From: Pseudo-nitzschia pungens
Lineage: Eukaryota > Bacillariophyta > Bacillariophyceae > Bacillariales > Bacillariaceae
Assembly: GCA_037355855.1 (NCBI GenBank)
Contig: CM074760.1
Location: 6,130,501 to 6,194,500, forward strand
Length of the DNA: 64,000 nt
Direction: 5' to 3'
Of the stretch, positions 32,884 through 43,051 are shown in pieces (position 1 is the stretch's first letter; each line of letters opens with the position of its first letter). The translations under genes were made by a program, and so were the position numbers. A model generated the notes under the pieces. It ran no database searches, had not been told where the DNA came from, and worked only from the letters and a program-made list of their open reading frames with translations.

Positions 32884-33243
32884 TGTTTGGAGGGCTCGTA
32901 AAACCGTGTAGATTTGTACAGTACGAGGTTTGAGTTTCTTAATTGTTTAATTACATTGTTAAATCCTGAGTATTTCGATTACTGAGTGAATGGTCCATTC
33001 TGTTGTTTATTTGATTGTTTCCTCTCTTACATGCATTCTCGTGTTATTCACTTTATTCTCTTTATTGCTGATTCACTTAATTCTCTTTCTTTGGTGATGA
33101 CTCATCGGTCTTTCTCTATTTTGCAATGTCTCTAGTCCCGGTCATCTTTATTCCCGGCCCATATTCAATCAAGAGTCTTGTTCAATAGTCTTAGGAAGCA
33201 TATCATATGTGTATATCGTATGTCCGAATATCACGTCCAAACA
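32884..33243 (-). repeat. Internal 360-bp LTR within element D
   Basis: Matches the LTRs of element A in length and, as far as read, in sequence. Its outer side is followed by GACGA, the reverse complement of element A's TSD TCGTC, and then by cystatin sequence. It therefore derives from an element already inserted in the cystatin gene. Confidence 0.92.
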
Positions 33244-33517
33244 GACGAAACTCCAGCACTCGGTAGGAGGAAAACAAATCGGCATCATTGTCATTGCAAT
33301 TGTCATCATAACCCTCGTCACTACCGAGTCGTCCTCGGAGTTGCGGTCGTATCCGAGCCGCCAGTTGTTTCACTTCGAGCGGAATGACTTGTTGCGATTC
33401 GGAATGCCCCCCGAGTATTGTCATGATTTGGTGTTCTTCGATCCCAATGAAAAATACGGAACGTCGTCAAGAATATGGTATTGCAAATAATGATGATCGA
33501 TTGATTCTCCATCAATC
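33244..33517 (-). pseudogene. Captured 5' fragment of the cystatin gene
   Basis: 274 bp matching 1163-1436 with only a few differences noticed (for example Arg to Gln after GGHSESQ). It includes about 93 bp upstream of the ATG (33424) and the first 60 codons, which stay open. QVVAG and everything 3' of the insertion point are absent, so no inhibitor can be made from it. Confidence 0.88.
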
Positions 33518-33654
33518 AGATCGGGGTGTGGATCCGAACTCACTAACTCTGGGTATTTGCACCTGCTTGCATGAGCTAGGAATTGTCGGTACCATCCTTC
33601 AAAATCCACGTCTCCTGTGTTCGTCAGCTTGGGAATTATGCTGTACCTCCCCAT
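33518..33654 (-). pseudogene. Truncated gag start of element D
   Basis: ATG at 33654 (MGRYSIIPKLTNTGDVDFEG), about 45 codons of a Gag variant distinct from the copy at 30922-32031, ending after a PHPDL motif at the junction with the cystatin fragment. Confidence 0.85.
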
Positions 33655-34419
33655 GCTACTCGTCACTTCACTCTATCAAATATATCCTTGTCCTTCCTCC
33701 GTCGATCGTCCGACAATAAACCGCGACGCCGACTCGTTTGCTTCTGCTTTCAATCATATCCGCCGTATCCGCGGATAGATCCTTTCCGTTGTTCGATCGT
33801 ATTCGTCTCCACGAATAGATCCCCGTGTTTGTTCTGTTTTCTTTTGCGATTGTTCGTTGAATCAAATCGCCTGCAAGACCAAATTCTTGTTGGTCCAAAT
33901 GTCTTTCTTTCGTTGTTTTTTTTTGTTGTATTTTCTTATTCTTCCTTTCTGCAATCGTACTTGACTCAGCAAGTCGACCCTGATCGTATTCGGTGCTTTG
34001 TTTTGCTCTCCGGAATAGATCTGTGGCTGATCAGTGCCACCTGCAAGACTGGCTTTGTACCTCTTGGTCTGCTCCCTTAGTCCACTCTGCAATCTTATCC
34101 ACTTGGATAGACCCAAATCGTATCCGTGCCACGTTCTATGCTCCGGATAGATCTGCTGACAATCAAATCGTATTCGTCTTCAGCGAATAGATCCTTGTTA
34201 TCGTTGTTGTTCTTCAATCGTATTCGGCTCTTTCTTCTCCGAATACCCGCAAGACTGGGGTCCTTTCCCCTCAGTCCAATTCGTAATCGTAATTCAATCT
34301 TCTCTTCTGCAATCGTATCCGCGCTTGCGGATAGATCAATCAACACGTTTGCTCTCGCCTCGTGTACTGGTCTCTCGTCTCCCGAGCGCTCCCCTAACGA
34401 GATAAAATTCTTCGAAGAA
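33655..34419 (-). other. First leader and primer site of element D
   Basis: Variant of the same leader family with small deletions relative to the internal one; primer-site palindrome at 34406-34419. Confidence 0.7.
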
Positions 34420-34843
34420 TGTTTGGAGGGCTCTGAAAGATCCTGTAGATTTGTACGAGGTTTGAGTTTCTTTAATCGTTTTGGTTATTACATTGTTAAT
34501 CCTGAGTATTCCGATTACTGAGATGATCATTCAGACCATCGATTCTCCATTCTCATCTCTTGTTTCCTGTTCTTATTCTTATCCACACAATTAACCTTCT
34601 GTACACGAGTCTACTAGAGCCCGTGTATTTATACTTAATGCACTGTAGACTCGGTACTTAGAGTCCTATTTTTAGTAACCTTGGTAATGTCCCTTCAAGT
34701 AAGTGGTAATCCCTCATGTCTCTAGTCCCGGTCATTCATATTCTCATTCCCGGTCCATATTCAATGGTCTTATGTCCATATTCAATGGTCTTACGAAGCA
34801 TATCATAAGTGCACATATCACATCTGGATGTCACGTCCAAACA
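34420..34843 (-). repeat. 5' LTR of element D (424 bp)
   Basis: Pairs with 29403-29826; followed by CTGCT (34844-34848). Confidence 0.92.
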
Positions 34844-34848
34844 CTGCT

Positions 34849-35087
34849 AAGCATCTGCTGTTGCGCTTGCTTCCTATAGATTCGATTGATTTATTTCATT
34901 CTTGTGTGTCCTCTCAAGTCCTATCCTATCCTATCGAGTCTCGTCGCGCTGCGTGAATCTGATCCGGATGGATTCAATTGAATTGGATTGGATTGGATTC
35001 AATTGAATTGGATTGGATTGGATTCAATTGAATTGGATTGGATTCAATTAAATTAGAGTGGACTCGTTCGCTCCTTCCTTTCTTCGT
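34849..35087. repeat. Spacer with GGATT/CAATTGAATT simple repeat
   Basis: No gene. 34965-35050 holds repeats of GATTCAATTGAATTGGATTG; TCCTATCCTATC repeats lie near 34918-34935. Confidence 0.7.
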
Positions 35088-35345
35088 TCATTCGAGGATC
35101 CCAGCGGATGTGAGGCGATCGATGAGCTCGGCCTTGTTCCCGCCGACGCGCAACCCCTCGGCTCGGAGTTTTTCTTTCAATACGACGACCGTTAGCGCGC
35201 TGAGCCGCTCCGACAATGGTTCGGTTTTGGCCTTGGTCAAATAAATTAGTGGAGTTTTAACTTCGGAAAGAAGAAGTTGAAGGGTGCGGGAAACAGGATA
35301 TTGGAGAAACAAACTTTTCTCTATTTTTAATGCGTAGAGTTTCAA
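35088..35345 (-). pseudogene. SAP-domain C-terminal fragment
   Basis: 85-codon frame. Its last ~40 residues read as a SAP motif (LKEKLRAEGLRVGGNKAELI followed by DRL), a helix-turn-helix DNA/RNA-binding element of chromatin and repair proteins. The SAP part is GC-rich, while the upstream half is AT-rich and unconvincing, which suggests the 3' end of a gene whose upstream part was replaced by the adjacent satellite, or a last exon with an unseen acceptor. Function beyond SAP unknown. Confidence 0.45.
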
Positions 35346-35446
35346 CGCTTAATAGAAAGCTGGTCGTTCTTTGTATTGAAAATAGATATTATTACTGTTT
35401 TCAATAAGAAATAGCTTTATTGATTGATTGCTTTTTGAATGAATTT

Positions 35447-36430
35447 GCTGGGCCCTTCCAGTAGGATTTGTACCAGATCTACATACCCCAGTTCTTAGCA
35501 GCTCTATATTTTGTTAAGATATTCAGTGGTGTGCTAAACTATAGATGGAACTGTACAGAAATAAGAGGACATACTACTAAATAGTAGGATGCTAGACACA
35601 ATCAATGCTGGGCCCCTGCTGTGGTAGGATTTGTAACAGATCTACATACCCCAGCTCTTGGCAGCCCTATATTATACTAAGATAGTAGTCAGTGTGCTAG
35701 TAAGATATAGACAGAACTGTAGTAACCTTACCACAGAAATAAGGGGGCATACTAACTAGGATGCAAGATACTGGGCCCTTCCAGTAGGATTAGTAGTACC
35801 AGATCTGCATACCCCACCAGCTCTTAGCAACCCTAGTATATTGTCCTCATAAGATATTGTTCGGTGTGCTCCTAAAACATAGATGATGGAACTGTACAGA
35901 AATAAGGGGGACATACTAAATAGGATGCTAGGCAGGATGCTGGGCCCCTGTAGTAGGATTTGTACCAGATCTACATACCCCAGCTCTTAACAGTCCTACA
36001 TTTTAAGATATTCAGTGTGCTAACAGATAGATGAAACTGTACAGAAATAAGTGGGTAGACTACTAGTACTATACTATTAAACAGGATGCTAGACAGGATG
36101 CTGGGCCTTTCAGGCGAGGTAGGATTTGTACCAGATCTACATATCCCAGCAGCTCTTAGCAGCTGTATATTATAAGATATTCAGTGTGCTAACAGATGGA
36201 TGGAACTGTACAAAAATAAGCAGTGAGTACTATATTAAACAGGATGCTACTAGACAGGATGCTGCTGGGCCTTTCAGGTAGGATATCTTGTTGTACCAGA
36301 TCTACATACCCCAGCAGCTCTTAGCAGCTGCTATATAGTATTATAAGATTTTCAGTGTGCTAACAGATAGACGGAGCTGTGTTGGGGTAAGGAAGAGACT
36401 GAACAAGGTGCTACTAGAAAGGATGCTGGG
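35447..36430. repeat. Satellite, ~163-bp unit, about 6 copies
   Basis: Units begin GCTGGGCCCTTCCAGTAGGA near 35447, 35607, 35771, 35939, 36100, 36264 and 36425 (spacing 160-168). Each continues with CAGATCTACATACCCCAG and GGAACTGTACAGAAATAAG. Diverged by many small indels, often of TACTAG-type trinucleotides. Confidence 0.88.
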
Positions 36431-37705
36431 CCCTTACTACTTAGTACTAGTACTACTACTACATGATACTACAAGTAGTAGTACTACATCGTCACACCCC
36501 CATACGGTAACTTACTTCTGTCGTAGTAAGGTAACACTTGAACTTACTTCTGTAATGATACTAGTATTTGCCCGTTGGCAACAGAGGGGATAGCAATAAC
36601 AACAGCAGCACGTAGAATGCTGACAAATCGTAGTAAGAATACAAGAAGATATTGTTCAAGCGCTATTGCATACACTCAGTTACTACAAGATACTCTCCTA
36701 CTAGAGGTGCATCGGAATCATCGAAAGGGGAGGGCATGCTAGGTGTCTTAATTTTAGGTGAAAAGAAAGAGTGAATGGTGGAGGGAGCTGAGCTGCGCTC
36801 AGCTGTGTAGCGTGACACCAGCGCTTCGATATCTCGTACACTCGTACAGCTCTGTAGGTTCAGTAATGTAGTCTACGGAGTAGCACTCGGAGTTGCTTTA
36901 GCGAGTGGTTCGTGTGCTAGCGCTAGCTCGCTTGAACTAGCTCGCTTATGCTAGCTCGCTTGCTTGCTAGCTAGCTTGCTCGCTTAATACTGTCTGGGTC
37001 ATGGCGTCCGTGTGTAGTACATATTGTACACACGAATCCATACCCCGGCGGTAGCATAGTATGGTAGCATAGTATGTTAGCATACCAACTACTACGTATC
37101 TCGTAGCATTTGCAACATTAACCTTGTAGCTCCATGCCATCGTGTGCTAGTGCCGGTGCAATACCCGGGGCCCGTCTAACTGGTACAAATCCTACACGAG
37201 GACCCAGGTATCTTGTAGTTAGCACCCCATAGCACCCTGTAATGAGCCTGTTGCTAAGTCTGTTGCTAAGCCTGTTTGCTAAGCCTGTTGCTAAGCGTTT
37301 AGCACACAGCTCTAGCTCCTTGTACATAGTTACTGGATGCTAACGCATGTAGCCTCAGTACACTTTCCTACACAGTAGCCTTAGCACAGTCCATAGCATC
37401 CATCTTGAATATCTTAACACTTAAATGTACCCGTACGAGTACTTCGAACTCTACAACTGTAATTTTGGACTGGTAGCATCGGTACTAAAAAATAGAGGCC
37501 ATGATGGCATACCGGTACAACTCCACTAGTTGTACACGTAGAATACTTGGTATCCGTACACCAAACATCACCACCAACACTGACTTACTACGATACGATA
37601 ATAATTACGAAGTAATCTTCGTTGTGATAGGCAGGACCAGTAAGTTAATTACCGGTACTTACCGGTTCCATCCACCGCCGTTGTTGTTGAGATTAAGATT
37701 GAGAT
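36431..37705. repeat. Repeat-rich non-coding stretch
   Basis: No gene. TACTAC microsatellites (36440-36500), GCTAGCTCGCTT repeats (about 36915-36985) and CCTGTTGCTAAG repeats (37245-37300). Confidence 0.6.
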
Positions 37706-37866
37706 TGATTCATTCATTCATTCATTGATTCAAAAAAATTGATTCATAGATTGTTTCATCGATTGTTTCATCGATTGTTTCATCGATTGATTCATAGATT
37801 GTTTCATCGATTGATTCATTGATTGATTCATAGATTGATTCATAGATTGATTCATTGATCGATCGA
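37706..37866. repeat. GATTGATTCAT simple repeat before the SWI3-like gene
   Basis: Tandem variants of GATTGATTCAT and ATTGTTTCATCG ending six bases before the ATG at 37872, so the repeat would form the 5' untranslated region or core promoter of that gene. Confidence 0.8.
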
Positions 37867-37871
37867 TCACC

Positions 37872-38297
37872 ATGAGTGGGAGCTCCAAGAAGAAATCGGC
37901 CGGCAAAAAGAACGGGTCCGGCATCAAGAGAAGCAACAGCGGGGCCAGCATTGCCGCTAACGACGGCAACGCAACCAACACTCACAATTCCGATCCCGTC
38001 GGCAACAAGACCAATACTAATACCAACAATGACAGCAACAGCAACAACAAAATCAACAAAAACAACAAAAGCAAAAACAATCCAAGCAGCGGCCACGAAT
38101 ACCACGCCTTTGATCCGACCGACCAACAGCCGCACGATGGCCACCCGCGGGATCCTGACGGGCTTTTACCAAAAGAACGGCAAGCGCGTCCAGCACACGG
38201 TCCACGACGGGGCCCTCCAGATGCCCAGGGACGCCCTCGAGGTCATTCGCACCGCCACGGAGCAATTTGCACCCAGCAATGACGATAACGAGAACAA

Positions 38298-38329
<32 letters not shown>

Positions 38330-41270
38330 ACAACACAGTTTCGAAGCGAACCAAGTACGAGCTGCCCGGTCTGGATTCCGTCGTCCGGCCGTGCCTGGAT
38401 CCCTCGCTGCCAATCCTGGTGGTGACGGAATTGAGCGTGGAAAAGGAAAAGATCCAGCCCGATCCGATTCCTCCAAATCCAAAGGCAACTGCGAATGCAA
38501 CCGCGAATGCAAATTCCGATCCGAATTCAAATAATGCAAATCCAAATAATGCAAATGCAAATGCAAATCCAAATCCAAAACCGGCAAGCGAAACGGCCCC
38601 CCCCAAAGCGAGGGTGGTCCTGCGGACCGCAGCGAAGCACCGACTGATTCGTCGGATTCCCGTAGCATCGTCGAGATCGTCAACGGCATCAAAGTTGTCT
38701 TCGGCGGAGCGCATTCGGGGAGGTGGTGATAACAATGCCAATGGAAATGGCAATGGCAACGAGGCAACCTCGAACAACACCAACAACAACAACAACAATG
38801 CCGGGGCGGGTGTCGCGGTGCGCATGGAGATTGATCTACCGGCAGCAGCAACTACGCCCGCGGCATCGACGGCAACAGCGGCAGCGACAGCGACAGCGGC
38901 AACAACAACGATCGCTCCTCCTTCCGCTGCGGCCGTGCCACCGGCGCAAGTCCCCGGTTCCAACGCCGTGACTGCGGCTGCCGCTGTCGCTCCTGCTGCT
39001 GCAGCTGCTGCTGCTGTGACGTCTGTTGCTGTCGCTGCCACTGCCGCTACAGCTGCCAATCCCACCGTGGTGGGACTCCCGGGAATGCCCGGGACGCAAC
39101 CTCCGCTCCCGGCGAGTGCCGCTGCGATGCCCGTTTCGTCTAGCAACACCAATAGCAATGCGAATGCCAATGCCACCAGCGGTGTCGGTGTCGGTGTCGG
39201 TGCTGCTCCCCCCGCCGAGACCACGGGAACGTCCGCCAGCGCTGCCCCCGTGACAGGATCGACTGCATCAACGGCGGCAGCAACTGCGACTGCGACTGTG
39301 CCTCCCGTGGCATCCGCCGCAACTCCGTCCGTCCCTCCGTCGTCTTTGTCTACGGGAGGACCCACGGTGCCCGCCTCGGCTGCTACTGTTACTGCTGCTG
39401 CTACTGTTACTGCTTCCGTGACCGCGACGGGTGTGGATGCGGGTGCGGCACCGAGCGGACCCGGGGCCGCTCCTTTCGCCGGGAATGCCGCGGGCAGCAA
39501 CACGAACAACAGCAACAGCAACAGTGCTCTCCCGCAACCTCCGGCAATCCCCGCGACCAAAGCCGAACCCAAACCGACCAGCGGGGCAGCTGCTGCCATT
39601 CCCGCTGCCGTGGCTTCGTCCACGAAGTCTCCCGCGGGGGTCGTGACCAACACAATACCTACAGCAACACCTACTATGGCAGCAGCAATTGCGACCAAAC
39701 CTACGAGTACAACTACAAGTACAACGGTAGCAACAACTCCTGCCGCTGTTGCTACTGCTCCTGCTCCTGCTCCTACTCTTGCTGGTTCGGCGGCGAAAAC
39801 CCCATCGAGCGCTCCGTCTTCCAACGCGGCGACAGCGACAGCAACAGCTCCAACACCAAATCCTCCGGTCCCGGTAGCCACAACTTCCTCCTCGTCCGCA
39901 ACCACAACTGCGGTACCTACTGCAACCACAAAACCTGCCACTACTACTACTACTACTACTGCAACGACGACAACAACAACAACGACACCCACACCCACAC
40001 CCACGGCCATCAAGCAGGAGGAGGAAAAACCCAGGCAGAAAGGAGCCCGAGGCCAGGGTCCTTGCCACCAAACCGCCTCCGCAGTGGGAAGCAGCACAAA
40101 CCGGCGGCCAACGACGAGACCCTCACCCCCGATCACCAGCTCCCCCCCGTGCCCGAGTGGTTCCGCCCCGATCGCATCCACGACACGGAACGGACCCTCC
40201 TGCACGAATGGTTCGACGGCAGCGCGCCCCACCGGACGCCGGAATCCTACCTCTCGACCCGCTCGAGAATCATGCGCCTCTCGGAGACCCTGTTCCAATC
40301 GAAACGTCACCAACGCCATGATTCGCAGGTCGGTGGTCGGAGACGCCGGGAGCTTGCAGCGGCTCCGGACCTTTCTCGTCAACTGGGGAATCATCAACCG
40401 GGACGGGATCAACGACTCGGCGCCGACGTCCGCCGGACTTCGGCCCGACCACAAAAAACGGCCGGCGCCGACGTCGTCGTCGTCCGCTTCCTCGTCCACT
40501 TGGTGCCGTGGGGACATGAGGGACAGGCTGGTCCTTCGCCGTCACGGAACAGGCCGCGAAAAAACGCAAGCTCGCGGTGCAATCGTCGGCACCGGGGTCG
40601 GCATCTTCATCGGCATCTGCGTCGGCATCTTCATCGGCATCCGCATCCTTGTCACTGGACTGGGACGAAATCGCGGCCCGGGTCGGCCGGGGAGTCGGAC
40701 CCGAAGACTGCCAGCGGGCCTTTCTGACGGCGGATCTCAACGAGGGACGAAGACGAAGACCACCAGAACAAAAAGAACAACAAAAGCAACAGCAACCACA
40801 ACCACAACATCACTCACGACGACAAAGACGACAAGCCGCTCGGTTCGGGTGCTCCCATTGCCTCCCGGAAGCAATTCGTGCAATCCCTGGTCGAGTCCGC
40901 GGATCCAAGGGTCCTCGAAGCGATGATGGACGCCGCCGCAAAGGCCACGGGTGGCAGCGGCAAAAACGCCACCAACAACACCAACGACGACACCAACACC
41001 AACAAAACCAACGACGTTGCCGCGGACCTGCGGGCCGCGACCTTGCTGGGGATCCACGCCAGCGAGGCGATTGCCAACGCACGGGGCCACGAGATCGATC
41101 TGGCCCTGAGGCTCTCCAAGCTTCTGGAGGCCCGGATGCAAAAACTGGAGAATCGCATGTCCATGCTGGACGACGTGGAGGGGATACTGGAGGCCGAAAA
41201 GGTGGCCCTGGAAATGGAGCGGCGGGACCTGTACACGGCGCGGTGCCGGCACTGGTTCGGGGGGGTCTGA
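37872..41270 (+). pseudogene. SWI3/SMARCC-like subunit, frame broken
   Basis: Homologue of the scaffold subunit of SWI/SNF remodelling complexes, recognised in pieces across three frames: Asn/Lys-rich N-terminus from ATG 37872; a long Ala/Thr/Ser/Pro low-complexity region (38150-40050) with a sumoylation-like IKQE; SWIRM domain (PPVPEWFRPDRIHDTE, PESYLSTRSRIM, then LRTFLVNWGIIN, 40140-40410); second half of a SANT domain (DWDEIAARVGRG, 40655-40740); and the C-terminal helical region typical of SMARCC (LEARMQKLENRM, EAEKVALEMERR) to stop 41268-41270. At least five frame changes are needed (near 38100, 40040, 40305, 40450-40560, 40745), several at short homopolymers. Either a pseudogene, an intron-disguised gene or assembly errors. 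A 783-codon frame on the opposite strand is a composition artefact. Confidence 0.7.
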
Positions 41271-42386
41271 AACCGGAATCGATCGGAACGAACAGGGAAA
41301 CGACAACGAAAAGAGTGGAGGCAAGGAAAGGAATGGAAAGAAAAGAAAAGAAAAGGGTCGAGTGCATCCACTCACCCCGATCATCCGTGGGATACACTGT
41401 GGTAGTGTTCTTTGTTAGGACTGGACTTCTTTGTTTTGCTGGTCGACCGGGAAACACTCCGATCGATTGGTTTCCAACGGCAAATCGGGAGACTGGCAAG
41501 CAGTTCAGATACGCAAGCCACATTCGAACACACACAGTACACGTTTTACAGCAAAAAATAGCGCCAGTTTCGAAAAAAAACTAAGGTTACTTCAAACACA
41601 CACGGTGCTCGAAATCATGATCGCCACGAGGTTGTTTCAAGCTGTAAGGAACATCACGTACACGCGGTGCGTCCCGTATTGTTCGATAAAGTAGTACCAT
41701 AATAATAACCTTACTTCGTAGTAGTAATATAATAATATTATTGATATTATACAAGAAAATAAATCATGCTGTTTTTCTTGTTGACAAACATAGCGATGCG
41801 GGAATTCAGAATGGTAATAGTAACTAAGATCTTACTTCGTACCGAACTCGTGCTTCGTACAAGTATTACTTTTTGGTCAACCGATGGATGTTCAGCTTGT
41901 TGATTGAGAGTTTGTGGATGATGATGATGATTCATGCATTCGGACACTGACTCAATCCCGTCAACAGTTGTCTGCGTGTTACACGTACGGTACTGTACGT
42001 AATAATCGTACTAAGACTGTTAAGTAGGACTGCTGTACTGAGTAACCTTACTGGTAGGAAGTATTCGTATTCAGTACTATGGACTATCGACCTACAGTAC
42101 CGTATCGCGTTCGTGCTACATAACCTTACTGAATTCTCCTCGACCAAAAAACTTGGTGTGAGATTCAAAAACTGCTTTGGACTTCTTTTGGACCACCTTT
42201 CGCGTTCCACTACATCGTGGTATGAAGTAGTCTGTCGCCTTTCGTTCAGAAGAAACAAGACCATTGTGCTATAGTGCTTCGTACTCACGCTACCAACCAG
42301 TCCAATCGATCCAGCATTCCACACCAACAGCTTCAGTGATAGGTCAACGTTTGAAACGAAAAGAACCTTTATTGGAGACGATTACC
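41271..42386. other. Intergenic stretch
   Basis: No gene recognised. Several AACCTTACT-type motifs (41700-41730, 42040-42060, 42120-42135). Confidence 0.5.
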
Positions 42387-42804
42387 ATGAGCGCATTTAC
42401 CAAAGTTGCGAACGTCGTTCAAAAGGGAGCCGTAACGGGACTCTTCTCGGTTTTTGCGTGGCAAGCATACCAGATTGGTACGTGACGGGTAATTGTTGAG
42501 TTGGAATAGAACAGAGGTGACATGCATCGGGAAGAGAAGTGCAAAGGTTGATGACGCCGCCTCCTCACGATCCCGGGAACGTGACCCATTCGTCGTTGTT
42601 GTGTGATTTACAGGCTTTCAATGCACAGAGTACAGCAAGAACAAAAGGGTGGAGTCCAAGAATCAACACGCAGAAATTATGGAAGTTATAGCAAAGAAAA
42701 TCGAAGAAGAATCCAAGCCGCATTCGGTCGATTCGATTCCCGACCGTTACGATGCCGACGATGACTCATATCTAAAACGAGTGCCGAAGCTCAACCAACG
42801 ATGA
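42387..42804 (+). CDS. Small one-TM protein, unknown function
   Basis: Two exons, 42387-42477 and 42614-42804 (GT-AG intron of 136 bp), 93 residues. One hydrophobic segment near the N-terminus (around GAVTGLFSVFAWQAYQIGF), then a charged, helical tail and a C-terminus containing PDRYDADDDSYLKRVPK. The size and the single N-terminal TM with a basic start would suit a small mitochondrial inner-membrane subunit, but no family is recognised. Convergent with the PP2C gene 247 bp away. Confidence 0.65.
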
Positions 42805-43051
42805 GCGACGATGAGCGTACGAGACTGACGACCAGTGACCATCCCGTAGCATGTATCCCGACACGCACCATCGCAACGAACTCGAATTAAGGTCGGAACG
42901 CAAAAGAAAGGTATCGCGAAAGGTTTCTCTCAAGGTTGGTTAGATGTTTAGATCGTGATCTTAGAATGGATTCCCTCAAAAACTTTTTGAAAAAAAGAGA
43001 AAAAACACATGCTTGTTCGCTGTGCACTACTACAATGTTTTCGGGTTAACG

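Larger units (their letters stand above)
29403..34843 (-). mobile_element. Chimeric gag-only LTR element carrying cystatin fragment (element D)
   Basis: 5441-bp insertion bounded by two 424-bp LTRs that match by eye, with TSD CTGCT (29398-29402 and 34844-34848). The whole chimera therefore integrated as one unit. Reading the minus strand: 5' LTR (34843-34420), primer site, leader, first ~45 codons of gag (33654-33518), a foreign block (33517 to about 31875), the rest of gag (to 30922), the post-gag region, PPT (29827-29840), 3' LTR (29826-29403). The foreign block is 274 bp of cystatin 5' region, a 360-bp LTR, a leader and gag codons 1-52, nearly identical to 1163-2806. Confidence 0.9.

Noticed and set aside
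29403..34843. Element D as a simple nested insertion of element A into another element
   Set aside because: There is only one 360-bp LTR inside, no internal TSD, and host cystatin sequence lies between the internal LTR and the truncated gag.
38166..40517. 783-codon open frame on the minus strand
   Set aside because: It is antisense to the low-complexity Ala/Thr-rich part of the SWI3-like gene. The protein is almost pure Ala/Val/Gly and has no domain, while the plus strand has SWIRM, SANT and C-terminal motifs.
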